Source: Alphaproteobacteria bacterium LSUCC0719
Lineage (GTDB): Bacteria; Pseudomonadota; Alphaproteobacteria; Puniceispirillales; Puniceispirillaceae
Reading direction: 5' to 3'
Assembly: GCA_040839025.1 (NCBI GenBank)
Contig: JBFPJN010000001.1
Location: forward strand, 921,307-985,306
DNA length: 64,000 nucleotides
The notes below the pieces were generated by a model. That model did no database searches. It was not told where the DNA came from and saw only the letters and a program-made list of their open reading frames with translations. Made by a program: the position numbers and the translations under genes. This document shows positions 53,263 through 63,049 of this stretch, in pieces; positions within the stretch are counted from its first letter, which is position 1, and each line of letters begins with the position of its first letter.

Positions 53263-53463
53263 CTAATCCCGCTTGCGGACGGCCTCGTCATAGAAGTCGT
53301 AGGCGGCCATGGCCATCACACCGATGGCGATGATCCAGAACGGCAGCCCGCCCCAGAACCCGGCAAAGCCGGTTGAGATGCTGTGCGCCAGACCAAAGAC
53401 AAAGATCATCACAAGTGCCGTGCCAATGGCCGCTGTCGCCAACCGTGTCTTGTGTGAAAGCAT
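53263..53463 (-). CDS. Small two-helix membrane protein
   Basis: This 66-residue protein has two hydrophobic segments (about 8-28 and 36-55) and a charged C-terminus (DFYDEAVRKRD). A purine-rich ribosome site (AGGAGGA region) lies upstream of the ATG at 53463. No family is recognised. Confidence 0.7.
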   Translation of the reverse strand: MLSHKTRLATAAIGTALVMIFVFGLAHSISTGFAGFWGGLPFWIIAIGVMAMAAYDFYDEAVRKRD

Positions 53464-53537
53464 ATCTGTGTCCTCCTGTTACGTCCCGCATCAACGGGGT
53501 TCGGGCCGGCATCTGCCGGCCCTAATCTTTCTGTCCT

Positions 53538-54845
53538 TCAGGCCGCCAGCGCGGCCAGCGTCCAGTTCGCCGTACGAAGAAGCCTGTCATCCTCTTCAGC
53601 GCCGCCGATCAACTGTACCCCGATCGGCAGGTTGTTGTCACCGACCAGCAGCGGCATTGTCACCGCCGGCAATCCCGCCAGCGTGAAGATCGTCTGGCAG
53701 ATCGGATCGCCGGTGCCATCCTCAAACAAGGGTGCCTCGCCAAGCGCCGACGGCGAGATCACCGCATCAAACTCGGTGAACAGCGTCGCAAAAAAGCCGA
53801 TGGCCTGGCGGCGCATATCCCGCGCCTCGTCATAGGCGGCCTGGCCATAGGTCCGGCCAAGCGCGATGGCGTCCTGCGATCCTTTGCTGATGCCGTCCGG
53901 GTTTTCATCAAGGATCCAGCCAAGAAGATCGGCATATTCATGGCCGTGAATGATCTTCTGCGCGGCGATGAACCCGGCAAAGGAATCGGCGGCATCAATG
54001 CGTTCCACCCGGTCGCCAAGCGCATCCAGAAGTTCGTCCATACCGGCACGCGCGGCCGGCGTCAGCCGGTCGAAATAGGGCATGTCGAACCAGATGAAAT
54101 TCGGCTCGATCGGCACCTCGGCACCGGCCCCGGCGCGCATCGCCGGACGCGGCCGTGCATAGCTTGCCGGATCACGCTGATCATAGCCGCCGAGAACATC
54201 ACACAGCAGGCCGATATCCTCGAGCGACTGGCCGAAGACACCCATCTGGTCGAGCGTTCCGGACGTTGCCAGCACCCCGGTACGCGAGATGATACCGGCG
54301 GTCGGCTTGATGGCGAAGGTGCCGCAAAAGGATGCCGGGCGGATCACCGACCCGTTGGTTTGCGAACCCACCGCAAGCGGCACATGACCGGCGGCGACGG
54401 CGGCTGCCGACCCGGATGAAGACCCGCCGGGCGTGTGCGCGGGGTTGACCGGATTGCGGGTGGCGGCAGCCTGCATGAAGGCCAGTTCGGTTGTCACCGT
54501 CTTGCCAAGGATCACCGCACCTTCTGAGCGCAGTGCCTCGACAAGGCGCGCATCGGCCTCTGGCACGCGCCCGGCCATGGCAACCGCGCCGCATTCACAC
54601 GGCATGCCGGCAACATCGATGATGTCCTTCAGCCCGACGGGAACCCCGTGAAGACGCCCCAGCGGCCTTCCAGCCTGGCGCAGCCTGTCGCATTCATTGG
54701 CCTGGGCCAGCGCCCCTTCGGCATCGACATACGCCCATGCCGAAAGCGCGGCATCGTCGTTGATCCTCGCAAGACATGACTCAACGATTTTTCGCGAAGT
54801 GGTGTGGCCATCACGAATAGCCACCACCATGTCCGTGGCGCGCAT
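53538..54845 (-). CDS. Amidase (amidase-signature family)
   Basis: This 435-residue hydrolase has the Ser-cisSer-Lys triad context. The Lys lies in GLKDIIDVAGM, and the glycine/serine-rich signature is PGGSSSGSAAAVAAG with QTNGSVIRPA. Substrates in this group are carboxylic amides, and GatA-like roles are excluded by the absence of gatB/gatC neighbours. It lies 11 bases after the TRAP permease gene, so it probably acts on the imported compound. Confidence 0.9.
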   Translation of the reverse strand: MRATDMVVAIRDGHTTSRKIVESCLARINDDAALSAWAYVDAEGALAQANECDRLRQAGRPLGRLHGVPVGLKDIIDVAGMPCECGAVAMAGRVPEADARLVEALRSEGAVILGKTVTTELAFMQAAATRNPVNPAHTPGGSSSGSAAAVAAGHVPLAVGSQTNGSVIRPASFCGTFAIKPTAGIISRTGVLATSGTLDQMGVFGQSLEDIGLLCDVLGGYDQRDPASYARPRPAMRAGAGAEVPIEPNFIWFDMPYFDRLTPAARAGMDELLDALGDRVERIDAADSFAGFIAAQKIIHGHEYADLLGWILDENPDGISKGSQDAIALGRTYGQAAYDEARDMRRQAIGFFATLFTEFDAVISPSALGEAPLFEDGTGDPICQTIFTLAGLPAVTMPLLVGDNNLPIGVQLIGGAEEDDRLLRTANWTLAALAA

Positions 54846-54856
54846 AGCTCACACCC

Positions 54857-56221
54857 CTATGGAATATAAGGGCCGAACAGATATTCCGGCAGCCACAGGG
54901 CGATCCCGGGGAACTGATAGAGCAGGACCATCGAGAAGATCACAATCGCCAGATAGGGAAGAATCCCCTTGAAGATGTCGATCAGCTCGATCTGGTCTTT
55001 CAGCACCCCTTTCAGATAATAGGCCGACATCGCCATCGGCGGCGTCAGGAAAGAGGTCTGAAGGTTCAGCGCCACAAGCATCGCGAAGAAATACGGGTTG
55101 ATCCCGAAATTATCCAGCATCGGCAGGAAGATCGGCACAAAGATGATCAGGATTTCAGACCATTCAAGCGGCCAGCCAAGAAGGAAGATGATCAACTGCA
55201 CCATCACCAGGAACTGCCACGGTTCGAGGTTCATCGACAGCACGAAATGTTCAATCACATCGTGACCACCGAGATAGGAGAATACCGAGGCAAAAGTCCA
55301 TGACCCGATAAACAGCCAGCAGACCATGGCGGTCGATTTTGCCGTCAGGAAGACGGACTCCTTGACCTTCGTCCAGCTTAGCGAGCGATAGATGGCAGCC
55401 AGCACAAGCCCGCCAAGCGCACCCATCGCTGCGGCTTCGGCTGGCGTTGCAAGCCCGCCGAGAATCGATCCGAGAACAGCCGCAATAAGAACCGTGAGTG
55501 GGACAAAGGAGACGACAAGGTCGAGATAGATCTTGGCCGCCGGCGGCACATCCTCGGCCCGCGGCTTTGGCGCCAGCGATGGCTGCATGAAGACCCGGAT
55601 CACCACATAGACGATATACAGACCGGCCAGAAGCAGCCCCGGAAACATTGCCGCCGCATAGAGCCGCAACGGCGACAGTTCAGCAATCGCGGCATAGACA
55701 ATCAGCATGATCGAGGGCGGGATCAGGATGCCAAGCGTACCGCCGGCACAGATCACACCCGAGGCAAACTGCTTGTTATAATTGGCCGCGGCCATCGCCG
55801 GAAAGGCCAGCAGGCCCATCAACGTCACCACGGCACCAACGATCCCCGACGCGGTCGAGAAGACAGCACAGGTGACCAACGCCGCGATGGCCATGGACCC
55901 TGGCAGATTGCGCGCCGCCATTTGTAGCGAATAGAAGAGGCGCGTCACGATATTGGCACGCTCGACGACATAACCCATGAACAGGAACAGCGGGATGGCG
56001 ACAAGGGTGTCGTTTTCCATCACCGAATAGGTGTTCTGGTTCAACAGATAGAAGATATTGTTGTTGAACAGATCGCCGATGCTGTCGACCCCACCCTGAT
56101 AATAGGCGTAATACCCGAACCCAACGCCCATCGCGAGCAGCGTAAAAGCAATTGGAAAGCCAAGTAGCACCAGCACGATAAACATGCAGAGCATCAATAT
56201 GGCGACTTGTGGATCAGTCAT
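54857..56221 (-). CDS. dctM: TRAP transporter large permease (DctM/TakM-like)
   Basis: This 454-residue protein has about 12 helices. Landmarks are VAIPLFLFMGYVVERANIV, TCAVFSTASGIVGAVV and GTLGILIPPSIMLIVYA, the region of the sodium and substrate sites. It is the secondary-transport subunit that works with the small permease upstream and the binding protein. The order on the minus strand is binding protein, small permease, large permease, amidase. Confidence 0.95.
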   Translation of the reverse strand: MTDPQVAILMLCMFIVLVLLGFPIAFTLLAMGVGFGYYAYYQGGVDSIGDLFNNNIFYLLNQNTYSVMENDTLVAIPLFLFMGYVVERANIVTRLFYSLQMAARNLPGSMAIAALVTCAVFSTASGIVGAVVTLMGLLAFPAMAAANYNKQFASGVICAGGTLGILIPPSIMLIVYAAIAELSPLRLYAAAMFPGLLLAGLYIVYVVIRVFMQPSLAPKPRAEDVPPAAKIYLDLVVSFVPLTVLIAAVLGSILGGLATPAEAAAMGALGGLVLAAIYRSLSWTKVKESVFLTAKSTAMVCWLFIGSWTFASVFSYLGGHDVIEHFVLSMNLEPWQFLVMVQLIIFLLGWPLEWSEILIIFVPIFLPMLDNFGINPYFFAMLVALNLQTSFLTPPMAMSAYYLKGVLKDQIELIDIFKGILPYLAIVIFSMVLLYQFPGIALWLPEYLFGPYIP

Positions 56222-56261
56222 CGGGCACTCACATCAGAGACAAAGGTAGGGTTACCGGCCG

Positions 56262-56822
56262 TCAGGCCTGTTCCATAAGGGCGTCTTCGGTTTCCTTGAC
56301 ATCGTCAAGGCGCTCCATCCAGACACCGGTTTGCATGGCGCGCCAGCACCGCACAAGCTCGGCAAATCCCTGCAATATCAACAGGAATCCAGCAACAGGG
56401 ATCAGGGTTTTGAAAAAATAGACCTGAATTCTGGCGGGTGAATTCCAGCTGACTTCCTGATAGCGCCAGCTGTCGGCGGCGATCTCAGCCCCGAACCAGA
56501 ACAGCGCCAGGATCCCGGGGAAGAAGAAAAACAGATACAGCACGAAATCAATCCGCGCCTGCCAGACAACAGGGAATAATCTGTAGAGAACATCGCCGCG
56601 AACATGCGCATCCTGCGCCAGCGCATAGGGCCCCGCCATCAGGAACAGCGCGCCATACATCTGGATCATCATGTCGAATGCCCAGACCGTGGGGGCATTC
56701 AGCACATACCGCATGAACACTTCATAGGACACCGACAATGTCAGGACCAGGATGCACCATCCAAAGGCGCGACCGACCCAGACACTCAGGCTTTCGATGG
56801 CATAGACCAGTTTCGTCAGCAT
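56262..56822 (-). CDS. dctQ: TRAP transporter small permease (DctQ-like)
   Basis: This 186-residue protein has four membrane helices. RYVLNAPTVWAFDMMIQMYG is the usual DctQ motif after helix 1, and DAHVRGDVLYRLFP lies between helices 2 and 3. The C-terminal tail is acidic. It lies 73 bases after the binding-protein gene and 40 before the large permease. Confidence 0.93.
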   Translation of the reverse strand: MLTKLVYAIESLSVWVGRAFGWCILVLTLSVSYEVFMRYVLNAPTVWAFDMMIQMYGALFLMAGPYALAQDAHVRGDVLYRLFPVVWQARIDFVLYLFFFFPGILALFWFGAEIAADSWRYQEVSWNSPARIQVYFFKTLIPVAGFLLILQGFAELVRCWRAMQTGVWMERLDDVKETEDALMEQA

Positions 56823-56895
56823 GCGAGCCTCTGTATCAAGAAAAGCGCTGGAGGCGCGGGATGCGCCTCCAGCCTAATAGATCAGGCGCAATGCC

Positions 56896-58041
56896 TTACC
56901 CGAAATAGTGCTTGTAGGCCAGCTTGTAGTCAGGCTGGTTCAGGTTCAGGTAGTTCATGACATCCTTGGCGTAGGCCTTCTGCGAAGCCACAACCTTGGC
57001 AAAGAACGGGTCTTCGGCCGAAATCCGGTCGATGACGACGTCCCATGCCTTCAGCTGCTCCTGCATCACCGAATCAGGCGTACGGTGAACGCGCACGCCG
57101 CTTTCTTCCTGCAGCTTCACCAGGTCTTCGGCATAACGCGCGGTGTTGTTCCAGTAGAAGTTCGAGCTTTCGGCTTCCGACGCATGGCGCAGAATGGCCT
57201 GATGCTCAGCCGGGAGCGAATCGAACTTCCCTTTGTTGAAGGTCACCTCGAAGAATTCCTGCGACTGGTGGAAGGACGCAAGGTGATAGTCCTTGGAGAC
57301 GTCCTGCATACCAAAGTCGCGGTCGGAAGTCGGGTTGTTGTACTCGGCCGCGTCGATCAGACCCGACTTCATCGCCGGCTGAATCTCACCACCGGGAAGC
57401 TGCACAACGGACATGCCCATTTCGAGAAGGACGTCGGCAGCCAGACCAACGGTCCGGTACTTCAGGCCTACCATCTGCGAGGCATCGGTGATCTGCTCCT
57501 TGAACCAGCCCAGCGGCTGTGCCGGCATCGGGCTGTTGAAGAAGGAGATGACGTTCAGGCCGAGGCTCTGCATCAACTCGTTGAACAGCTCCATGCCGCC
57601 GCCATAATGGCACCAGCCGAGAACTTCCTGCGAGGACCAGCCAAAACACGGGCCGGTGCCGAACAGCGATGCTGTCTTCGACTTTGAATACCAGTAGGCA
57701 GGAACATAATGTGCAGCGTCAAGCACGCCGCGGTGTACAGCGTCCTGCATCTGGCTTGTCTTCACGACCGAGTTCACGGCCAGAAGATCAATCTTCAGAT
57801 CCTTGCCGGCCATGGCGTGGACACGGTCCACATAGGCCTTTGCGTTTTCTAGGAAAATACCGCCACCCCAGGCAGCCTGCATTTTCAGCGTTGTGCCTTC
57901 GTTTTTGGCGATAGCAGGAGCGGCTGGGCCCTCCTCCTTCTTTGGCGGTGACTGTAGCACCGAAGCACCGATGGCACCAACGGCAGCGCCTGCAATGGCA
58001 CCACCGACCAGAAATTTACGACGATCGGTCGTGTTGGTCAT
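56896..58041 (-). CDS. TRAP transporter substrate-binding protein, TakP-like
   Basis: The protein has 381 residues from ATG 58041, with AGGAGG upstream. A Tat-type leader (TDRRKFLVGGAIAG) is present. The DctP fold has LKMQAAWGGGIFLENA, VHRGVLDAAHYVPAYWY, GLKYRTVGLAADVL and the key EIQPAMKSGLIDAAEYNNP. The sequence style matches TakP proteins that bind 2-oxoacids as dimers. The actual ligand is unknown. Confidence 0.92.
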   Translation of the reverse strand: MTNTTDRRKFLVGGAIAGAAVGAIGASVLQSPPKKEEGPAAPAIAKNEGTTLKMQAAWGGGIFLENAKAYVDRVHAMAGKDLKIDLLAVNSVVKTSQMQDAVHRGVLDAAHYVPAYWYSKSKTASLFGTGPCFGWSSQEVLGWCHYGGGMELFNELMQSLGLNVISFFNSPMPAQPLGWFKEQITDASQMVGLKYRTVGLAADVLLEMGMSVVQLPGGEIQPAMKSGLIDAAEYNNPTSDRDFGMQDVSKDYHLASFHQSQEFFEVTFNKGKFDSLPAEHQAILRHASEAESSNFYWNNTARYAEDLVKLQEESGVRVHRTPDSVMQEQLKAWDVVIDRISAEDPFFAKVVASQKAYAKDVMNYLNLNQPDYKLAYKHYFG

Positions 58042-58134
58042 TTGTTCCTCCTGAGTCATGGATGCAAACGCACATCCCCATTGGGTCACTGTGGAGCGCG
58101 CCAACAGCAAATCAACAGTAAAATTACAAAAATA

Positions 58135-58197
58135 CCATTCCAGAATGGAGAATAATTGCCGTTACCGCAAATTACAGGCGCATGATATTTCATGAAA
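58135..58197. promoter_or_regulatory. Palindromes upstream of the TRAP operon
   Basis: CCATTCCAGAATGG (58135-58148) is a perfect 14-base palindrome 94 bases before the binding-protein start. TTTCATGAAA (58188-58197) is a second palindrome closer to the aminotransferase gene. Both are candidate operators; no regulator gene is adjacent. Confidence 0.4.
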
Positions 58198-58257
58198 CAG
58201 GATTAACAAAGTGCATAATCACCGGTCACTCAACCGGCGCGGCATTGCCTGACGGGC

Positions 58258-59409
58258 CTATCCCGCGGCTGGCATATTCTGTCCGCGAATCTGTTCCAGC
58301 GCTGTTTCCAGATGCGCCACCGTACGCGCGGGATCACTCAGCTTGTCCAGCCCGAACAGGCCGATCCTGAACGAGGCGTAATCCTCACGCTCGCCGCATT
58401 CGAGCGGCACACCGGCGGCAATCTGCAACCCCTGCTCGGCAAACGCCTTGCCCGACTTCATTTCGGCATTGGGGGCAAAACAGACAACCACGCTTGGTGC
58501 CTCGAAACCGTCGGCAGCCACCGATTTGTATTGATAGCGGCCAAGCAGCTGGCGGACCTGCTGGCCCAGCCTGATCTGCGCCTGTTTCAGAGCTTCCAGA
58601 CCGAATCCCTCGGCTTCGATCAGCGCATCACGGAAATGCCGCAGCGCGTCGGTCGGCATGGTGGCGTGATAGGCATGCGCCCCGCCTTCATAGGTTTCCA
58701 TGATCTGTGTCCATTTCTTCAGATCATTGGCAAAGCTTGAACTTGTCGTCTCGTCGAGACGCGCCCTGGCGCGCGGCGACATCATGACAAGCGCGGCGCA
58801 GGGCGATGCACTCCACCCCTTCTGCGGCGCCGTCAACAGCACATCGACGCCTGTCTGTTCGAGATTGACGAACACGGTACCGCTTGCCACGCAGTCGAGA
58901 ACGAACATGCCGCCATGCTCGTGGACACAGGCCGTCACGGCAGCAATGAAATCATCAGGCATCATCATCCCGGCCGATGTCTCGACATGCGGACAGAAGA
59001 CGACATCCGGCCTTTCGGCGCGGATGCGGGCCAGAATCTCGTCCAGCGGCAGCGGCGCGAACGGCGCATCGGTTTCATCGGCTAGCTGGCGCGCGGCAAG
59101 AACCGTTGTCTGGCTGGCAAGCCCGCCGGCGTCGATGATCTGGCTCCAGCGATAGCTGAACCATCCATTGCGTATCACCATTACCCTGGCATCGCGAACG
59201 AATTGGCGGGCAATGGCCTCCATGCCATAGGTGCCGCCGCCCGGCACAACCGCCACCGACGCCGCGCCATAGGCATTGCGCATGATCCGGGAAATGTCCC
59301 GCATGACATCGCCAAAGGCGGCTGACATGGAATTCAAGGATCGATCGGAAAACACCACCGAATATTCAAGAAGGCCGTCGGGATCGATATCGTCACGTAA
59401 AGCTGGCAT
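58258..59409 (-). CDS. PLP-dependent class V aminotransferase
   Basis: The protein has 383 residues from ATG 59409 (MPALRDDIDPDGL). GGGTYGMEAIARQF and FCPHVETSAGMMMPDD are typical, the PLP lysine is in TAPQKGWSASP, and the C-terminal EDYASFRIGLFGLDKL fits alanine-glyoxylate/2-aminoethylphosphonate aminotransferases. The N-terminal LEYSVVFSDRSLN resembles the latter group. The amino donor cannot be fixed by eye. It is upstream of the TRAP operon in the same direction. Confidence 0.88.
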   Translation of the reverse strand: MPALRDDIDPDGLLEYSVVFSDRSLNSMSAAFGDVMRDISRIMRNAYGAASVAVVPGGGTYGMEAIARQFVRDARVMVIRNGWFSYRWSQIIDAGGLASQTTVLAARQLADETDAPFAPLPLDEILARIRAERPDVVFCPHVETSAGMMMPDDFIAAVTACVHEHGGMFVLDCVASGTVFVNLEQTGVDVLLTAPQKGWSASPCAALVMMSPRARARLDETTSSSFANDLKKWTQIMETYEGGAHAYHATMPTDALRHFRDALIEAEGFGLEALKQAQIRLGQQVRQLLGRYQYKSVAADGFEAPSVVVCFAPNAEMKSGKAFAEQGLQIAAGVPLECGEREDYASFRIGLFGLDKLSDPARTVAHLETALEQIRGQNMPAAG

Positions 59410-59532
59410 GAAAACCTCTGTCAAACGCACATAATGTCCAGAACGCCGAATGACGCCACCACTCAACCATGTCGATACCGGGCGGAAAAATCAATCTTCC
59501 AGATTGCCACCCCCTTTTGGCGAGGATTTCGG

Positions 59533-60015
59533 TCACGCGGCAAGCAGTGCAAAGCCGCCGCCAAGCGCCAGACCGAACACCGCATGCATGATCACGGCCA
59601 CCGCGCAGGCCAGCGGCGGGTTCGGAGTCAGGCGCGCCATCATGCCATTGCCGAGCGCCGGCATGAAGAACAGCCACGGCACCACTACACTGGCCAGGCC
59701 AAAGATCAGGCCGTCAACCAGCCCGGCATCAAGCAAGCCGGCCTGCATCAGCACGGCGTAAATCACCGCATAGCCGACCGCCACCACATAGTGAAGCGCC
59801 CAGCCGGCAGCCGCCTCGTTCGGCCTTGGCGGTTGCGCGGCAAGATCCCGTGCAACCAGCCCGGCGCCAGACAGTACCCCCAGAAGCCAGCGCCCGACCA
59901 CGGCCCAGTTGCTTGGCGGGATGCCGGTAAAAATGGCAAACACACGCTGCCAGAGGTCAAAGATGACGCAGCTGCCAACGCCCACAACAATAATCTGAAA
60001 CACACCCGTCGACAT
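59533..60015 (-). CDS. DUF2938-family membrane protein
   Basis: The protein has about 160 residues with 4-5 membrane helices. DLWQRVFAIFTGIPPSNWAVVGRW and GWALHYVVAVGYAVIYAVLM follow the DUF2938 pattern. The ATG at 60015 lies 7 bases after GGGGG; ATG 60021 is the alternative. The function is unknown. Confidence 0.82.
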   Translation of the reverse strand: MSTGVFQIIVVGVGSCVIFDLWQRVFAIFTGIPPSNWAVVGRWLLGVLSGAGLVARDLAAQPPRPNEAAAGWALHYVVAVGYAVIYAVLMQAGLLDAGLVDGLIFGLASVVVPWLFFMPALGNGMMARLTPNPPLACAVAVIMHAVFGLALGGGFALLAA

Positions 60016-60120
60016 ATCCATACCCCCACCGGTCCGCGCCAAGCCTAGCGCAAGCCGGGCCGCGCACAAAGCCTTCACGCGACGCGGGACCGGACCCGAA
60101 CCGGTGCCGGATATCCTGAC

Positions 60121-61314
60121 TCAACGCCGCCCGGCCACCAGCATCATGACCAGCGTGATGCCACCCATGACCGCAAAGCCGCGGACAAGCGGAATGATCG
60201 TGCCGTCAAAATATCCGCTGACCATCCATGACAGCGGCAGCGCGACAAAGGTCGAGACGGCCCCGAAGATTGCCGCACCAAGCCCGGCAATATGGCCAAG
60301 CGGTTCCATCGCCAGTGCCTGGACATTGCCAAAAATCATCCCGATGCAGAAGATTGTCGCAATCTGCCAGCCCATGAACATGCCGAACCCCACATCACCG
60401 CCAAGCGCCGCCCATCCCCACAGCCCCGCTGACAGACCCGTCAGCATTGCAATGGCAATGCCGGTCAGCCGTCTCATGCCATGCCGCATGACCAGGCGCG
60501 CGTTCACAAGCGAGGCCACGCCGGCGGAAACCGACCCGGCGGCGAAATAGATCACGAACATGTCGCCAACGCCGTAGATATCCTGAAAAATCTGCCGTGC
60601 CGAACCAAGATAGCCGATGAAGGGGCCGACGATGAAACCCATGGCAAGCATATAGACCACCGTCACCCGGCTGCGGCAGATCTGGACAAGACCCTCGCCG
60701 ATGACACGCAGGGTGAAGGGCCGCCGGTGCGGGGCCGGCAGCGTTTCGGCAATGGATTTGTGGAACCACCACGCCGTTGGCAGCGCCACCGCGATCAACC
60801 CGGCAAAGGTGACGCGCCAGCCGCCAAGATAGATCAGCGCCTGGCCAAGAAGCGGTGCGATGATCGGGATCAGGATAAACACCGCCATGATGATGGACAT
60901 GATCCGCGCCATCATCCGGCCCTTGTACTGATCCCGGACAATGGCCACGGCAAGCACCCGCGGGGCCGCCGCGGCAACCCCCTGAAGCACGCGCGCGAAC
61001 ACCATCAAGGCCCAGCTTTCACAGACCATCGACAGCAGGCAGCCGAGCATGAACAGCGCGTAGCCGCCAAGCACGACCGGCTTGCGGCCAAAGGAATCGG
61101 CTAGCGGGCCAACCGCCAGCTGACCAAAGGCCATCCCGAAAAAGAAGGCGGTGATGATCAGTGTCGTGTGGTTGATATTGTCGACGCCAAGGTCGCGCCC
61201 CATCACCGCCAGCCCCGGCAGCATGATATCGATGGACAGGGCCGCAATCGATGTCAGCAACGCCATGATGGCAAGAAAGGATATCCCCGGGCGGGACGCG
61301 GTGGATGATGTCAT
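60121..61314 (-). CDS. MFS multidrug exporter, Bcr/CflA type
   Basis: The protein has 397 residues from ATG 61314, with 12 membrane helices. The N-terminal IDIMLPGLAVMGRDLG, the motif-A loop GPLADSFGRKPVV and RVLQGVAAAAPRVLAVAIVRD are typical of Bcr/CflA drug:proton antiporters. The substrate is unknown. No regulator is adjacent. Confidence 0.92.
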   Translation of the reverse strand: MTSSTASRPGISFLAIMALLTSIAALSIDIMLPGLAVMGRDLGVDNINHTTLIITAFFFGMAFGQLAVGPLADSFGRKPVVLGGYALFMLGCLLSMVCESWALMVFARVLQGVAAAAPRVLAVAIVRDQYKGRMMARIMSIIMAVFILIPIIAPLLGQALIYLGGWRVTFAGLIAVALPTAWWFHKSIAETLPAPHRRPFTLRVIGEGLVQICRSRVTVVYMLAMGFIVGPFIGYLGSARQIFQDIYGVGDMFVIYFAAGSVSAGVASLVNARLVMRHGMRRLTGIAIAMLTGLSAGLWGWAALGGDVGFGMFMGWQIATIFCIGMIFGNVQALAMEPLGHIAGLGAAIFGAVSTFVALPLSWMVSGYFDGTIIPLVRGFAVMGGITLVMMLVAGRR

Positions 61315-61442
61315 GCAAACTGTCCTGAAGGGCAATCCCGGTCATACCGCCGGGTGCCGGGAACCGCGAATTCGCAGCCGTCTGACGGGACAGGCGTTTC
61401 CCGCAAACCATCAAGGGAATCAGAGATCACCGGAGCCGGATT

Positions 61443-61772
61443 TCAATAGCTATTGATATCATCATCGGCGGCGGATTGGCCTTTTGGCCGGCGCCTGTTC
61501 AGCAGCCGAAGAGGCACCACCAGACCCACAGCCGCGATGATCCAGTATACAAGCAGCCAGTACCACATATCGGGTATCAGCCCGAATGGCAGCATTCCGT
61601 GATCCACCCCATAGAGAAGTGCCGCCACCACAAGCGCGCCGACACCCATCGGCAGCATGAAAATGGCGCTGCCGTCCAGAAGCTCGAGCAGAATGAACAG
61701 AATGCCGATGATGACCCAGAATTGCGGCAGATAGAGCCAGTAGCTCAATGTCAGGTAAACGCCCACACTCAT
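61443..61772 (-). CDS. NfeD-like membrane protein
   Basis: This 109-residue protein has three hydrophobic segments and a short charged C-terminus, without the OB-fold of long NfeD proteins. FWVIIGILFILLELLDGSA is typical of the YbbK-partner NfeD group. The start overlaps the qmcA stop by four bases, so both are translated together. They are thought to organise membrane microdomains or assist proteolysis. Confidence 0.85.
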   Translation of the reverse strand: MSVGVYLTLSYWLYLPQFWVIIGILFILLELLDGSAIFMLPMGVGALVVAALLYGVDHGMLPFGLIPDMWYWLLVYWIIAAVGLVVPLRLLNRRRPKGQSAADDDINSY

Positions 61773-62686
61773 TTATCCTTGATGATTTCCAGCGCCGCAG
61801 ACAGCCCGCCAAGGGCGGCGGTGACATCGGATGGCAGAATGATGGTCTTTGCGTTCGGGGCCGATGCCACATTGCTCAGCGCCTCGACCTGCCGTTTGGC
61901 GATTTCGAAATCCACCGCCGGCTTGCCATTCTTGGCAATGGCTGTCGCCAGCAATTTTGTCTGCTCGGCGTCGGCCTCGGCCTTTGCTTTCACCGAATAG
62001 GCCTCGGCGTCGGCTGTGACCCTGATGGCCTCGGCATTCTTTTGCGCCTGAATGAGGTCCGCTTCGGCCCGCAACTCGATCGAACGCTTCTGCGCTTCGG
62101 CTTCGGCAATTGTCGCACGCTTCTTTCGTTCCGCGTTCAGCTGCTGTCTTTGCGCTTCCTTTGTTGCGTCGTCGACGACCACATCGGTAATCTCGGTCCG
62201 TGTGATCTCGATCCCCCAGACCTCCGCCGCGTTGCGAAGGTTGGTCTCGATCTCGATATTCATCGCCTCGCGGCTTGATTGCAGATCATCCAGCTCCAGC
62301 TTGCCGGCCGCAGACCGCACGATGGATGACGAAGCCGTCTTCAACGCTTCGTTGATATTGCTGATCCGGTAGACAGTGCGCGATGCCTCGACGACCCTGA
62401 AAAAGACCCGCGTCTCGAGAATCACCTCGACATTGTCGCGTGTGATGACAGAAATCCGCTGTTCATCAAGCTGTCTTTCAAGGATATCCACCTTGTGCGC
62501 GATCTGATCGAGAAACGGGATGATAAGCGACAGGCCGGCATTCAAAGTTCGTGAATATTTGCCAAACCTTTCAACGACAAAGACCTTCGACTGCGGGACG
62601 ACCTTGACCCCCAGCTTGATCACCAGAACACCGCCGAGGATCAGCAGCGCCGCGATGACAATGTTGGTTGTTAACAAGACTTCCAT
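61769..62686 (-). CDS. qmcA: SPFH/stomatin-family protein (QmcA/paraslipin)
   Basis: This 305-residue membrane-anchored protein has one N-terminal helix (about 7-25). The SPFH domain includes VPQSKVFVVERFGKYSRTL and VDILERQLDEQRISVITRDN. It is followed by a long Ala/Glu/Lys-rich coiled coil (ERKKRATIAEAEAQKRSIEL). Such proteins form large ring assemblies in the membrane and partner with NfeD proteins. Confidence 0.94.
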   Translation of the reverse strand: MEVLLTTNIVIAALLILGGVLVIKLGVKVVPQSKVFVVERFGKYSRTLNAGLSLIIPFLDQIAHKVDILERQLDEQRISVITRDNVEVILETRVFFRVVEASRTVYRISNINEALKTASSSIVRSAAGKLELDDLQSSREAMNIEIETNLRNAAEVWGIEITRTEITDVVVDDATKEAQRQQLNAERKKRATIAEAEAQKRSIELRAEADLIQAQKNAEAIRVTADAEAYSVKAKAEADAEQTKLLATAIAKNGKPAVDFEIAKRQVEALSNVASAPNAKTIILPSDVTAALGGLSAALEIIKDK

Positions 62687-63049
62687 TGGCTCCGGTTCCT
62701 ATATCGCCTGTTTCCATCCGTCATGGTAACCAAGTACACAAATTTACACACGCACTATTCACCGGACATTGCCACCCGCCTACCGGAAGCTGACCAGCAC
62801 CCTGTCCGGATCACCCTGAAGTTCGGGTATATCAGTCGATGTCAAGCACAGGTGGAGGTCTGCCTGGATGGGTGACCCTGCAGCGCGTCCGGTTTTCACG
62901 CGGCACAGGTTAACTGATAGCGACCCGATTTTTGAGGATGCTTTCAAGGATATGGTGCAGCCAAGAAGCCACGCACCATAGGCCCTTCATCAACTCACTG
63001 TTATCCCGATCTTTTCGGCGTGTAACTGCGTGGGTGGTTTGGTCACACG
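62687..63049. other. 363-base stretch without a supported gene; holds one copy of a diverged repeat
   Basis: No complete gene is convincing. On the minus strand, a short frame ending in TAG at 62780-62782 has host-like codons (for example GSPIQADLHLCLTSTD) but no start or known domain, so it may be a gene remnant. Positions 62952-63000 are related to 63928-63976 (see that entry). The two sides could be remnants of an inserted element. Confidence 0.35.
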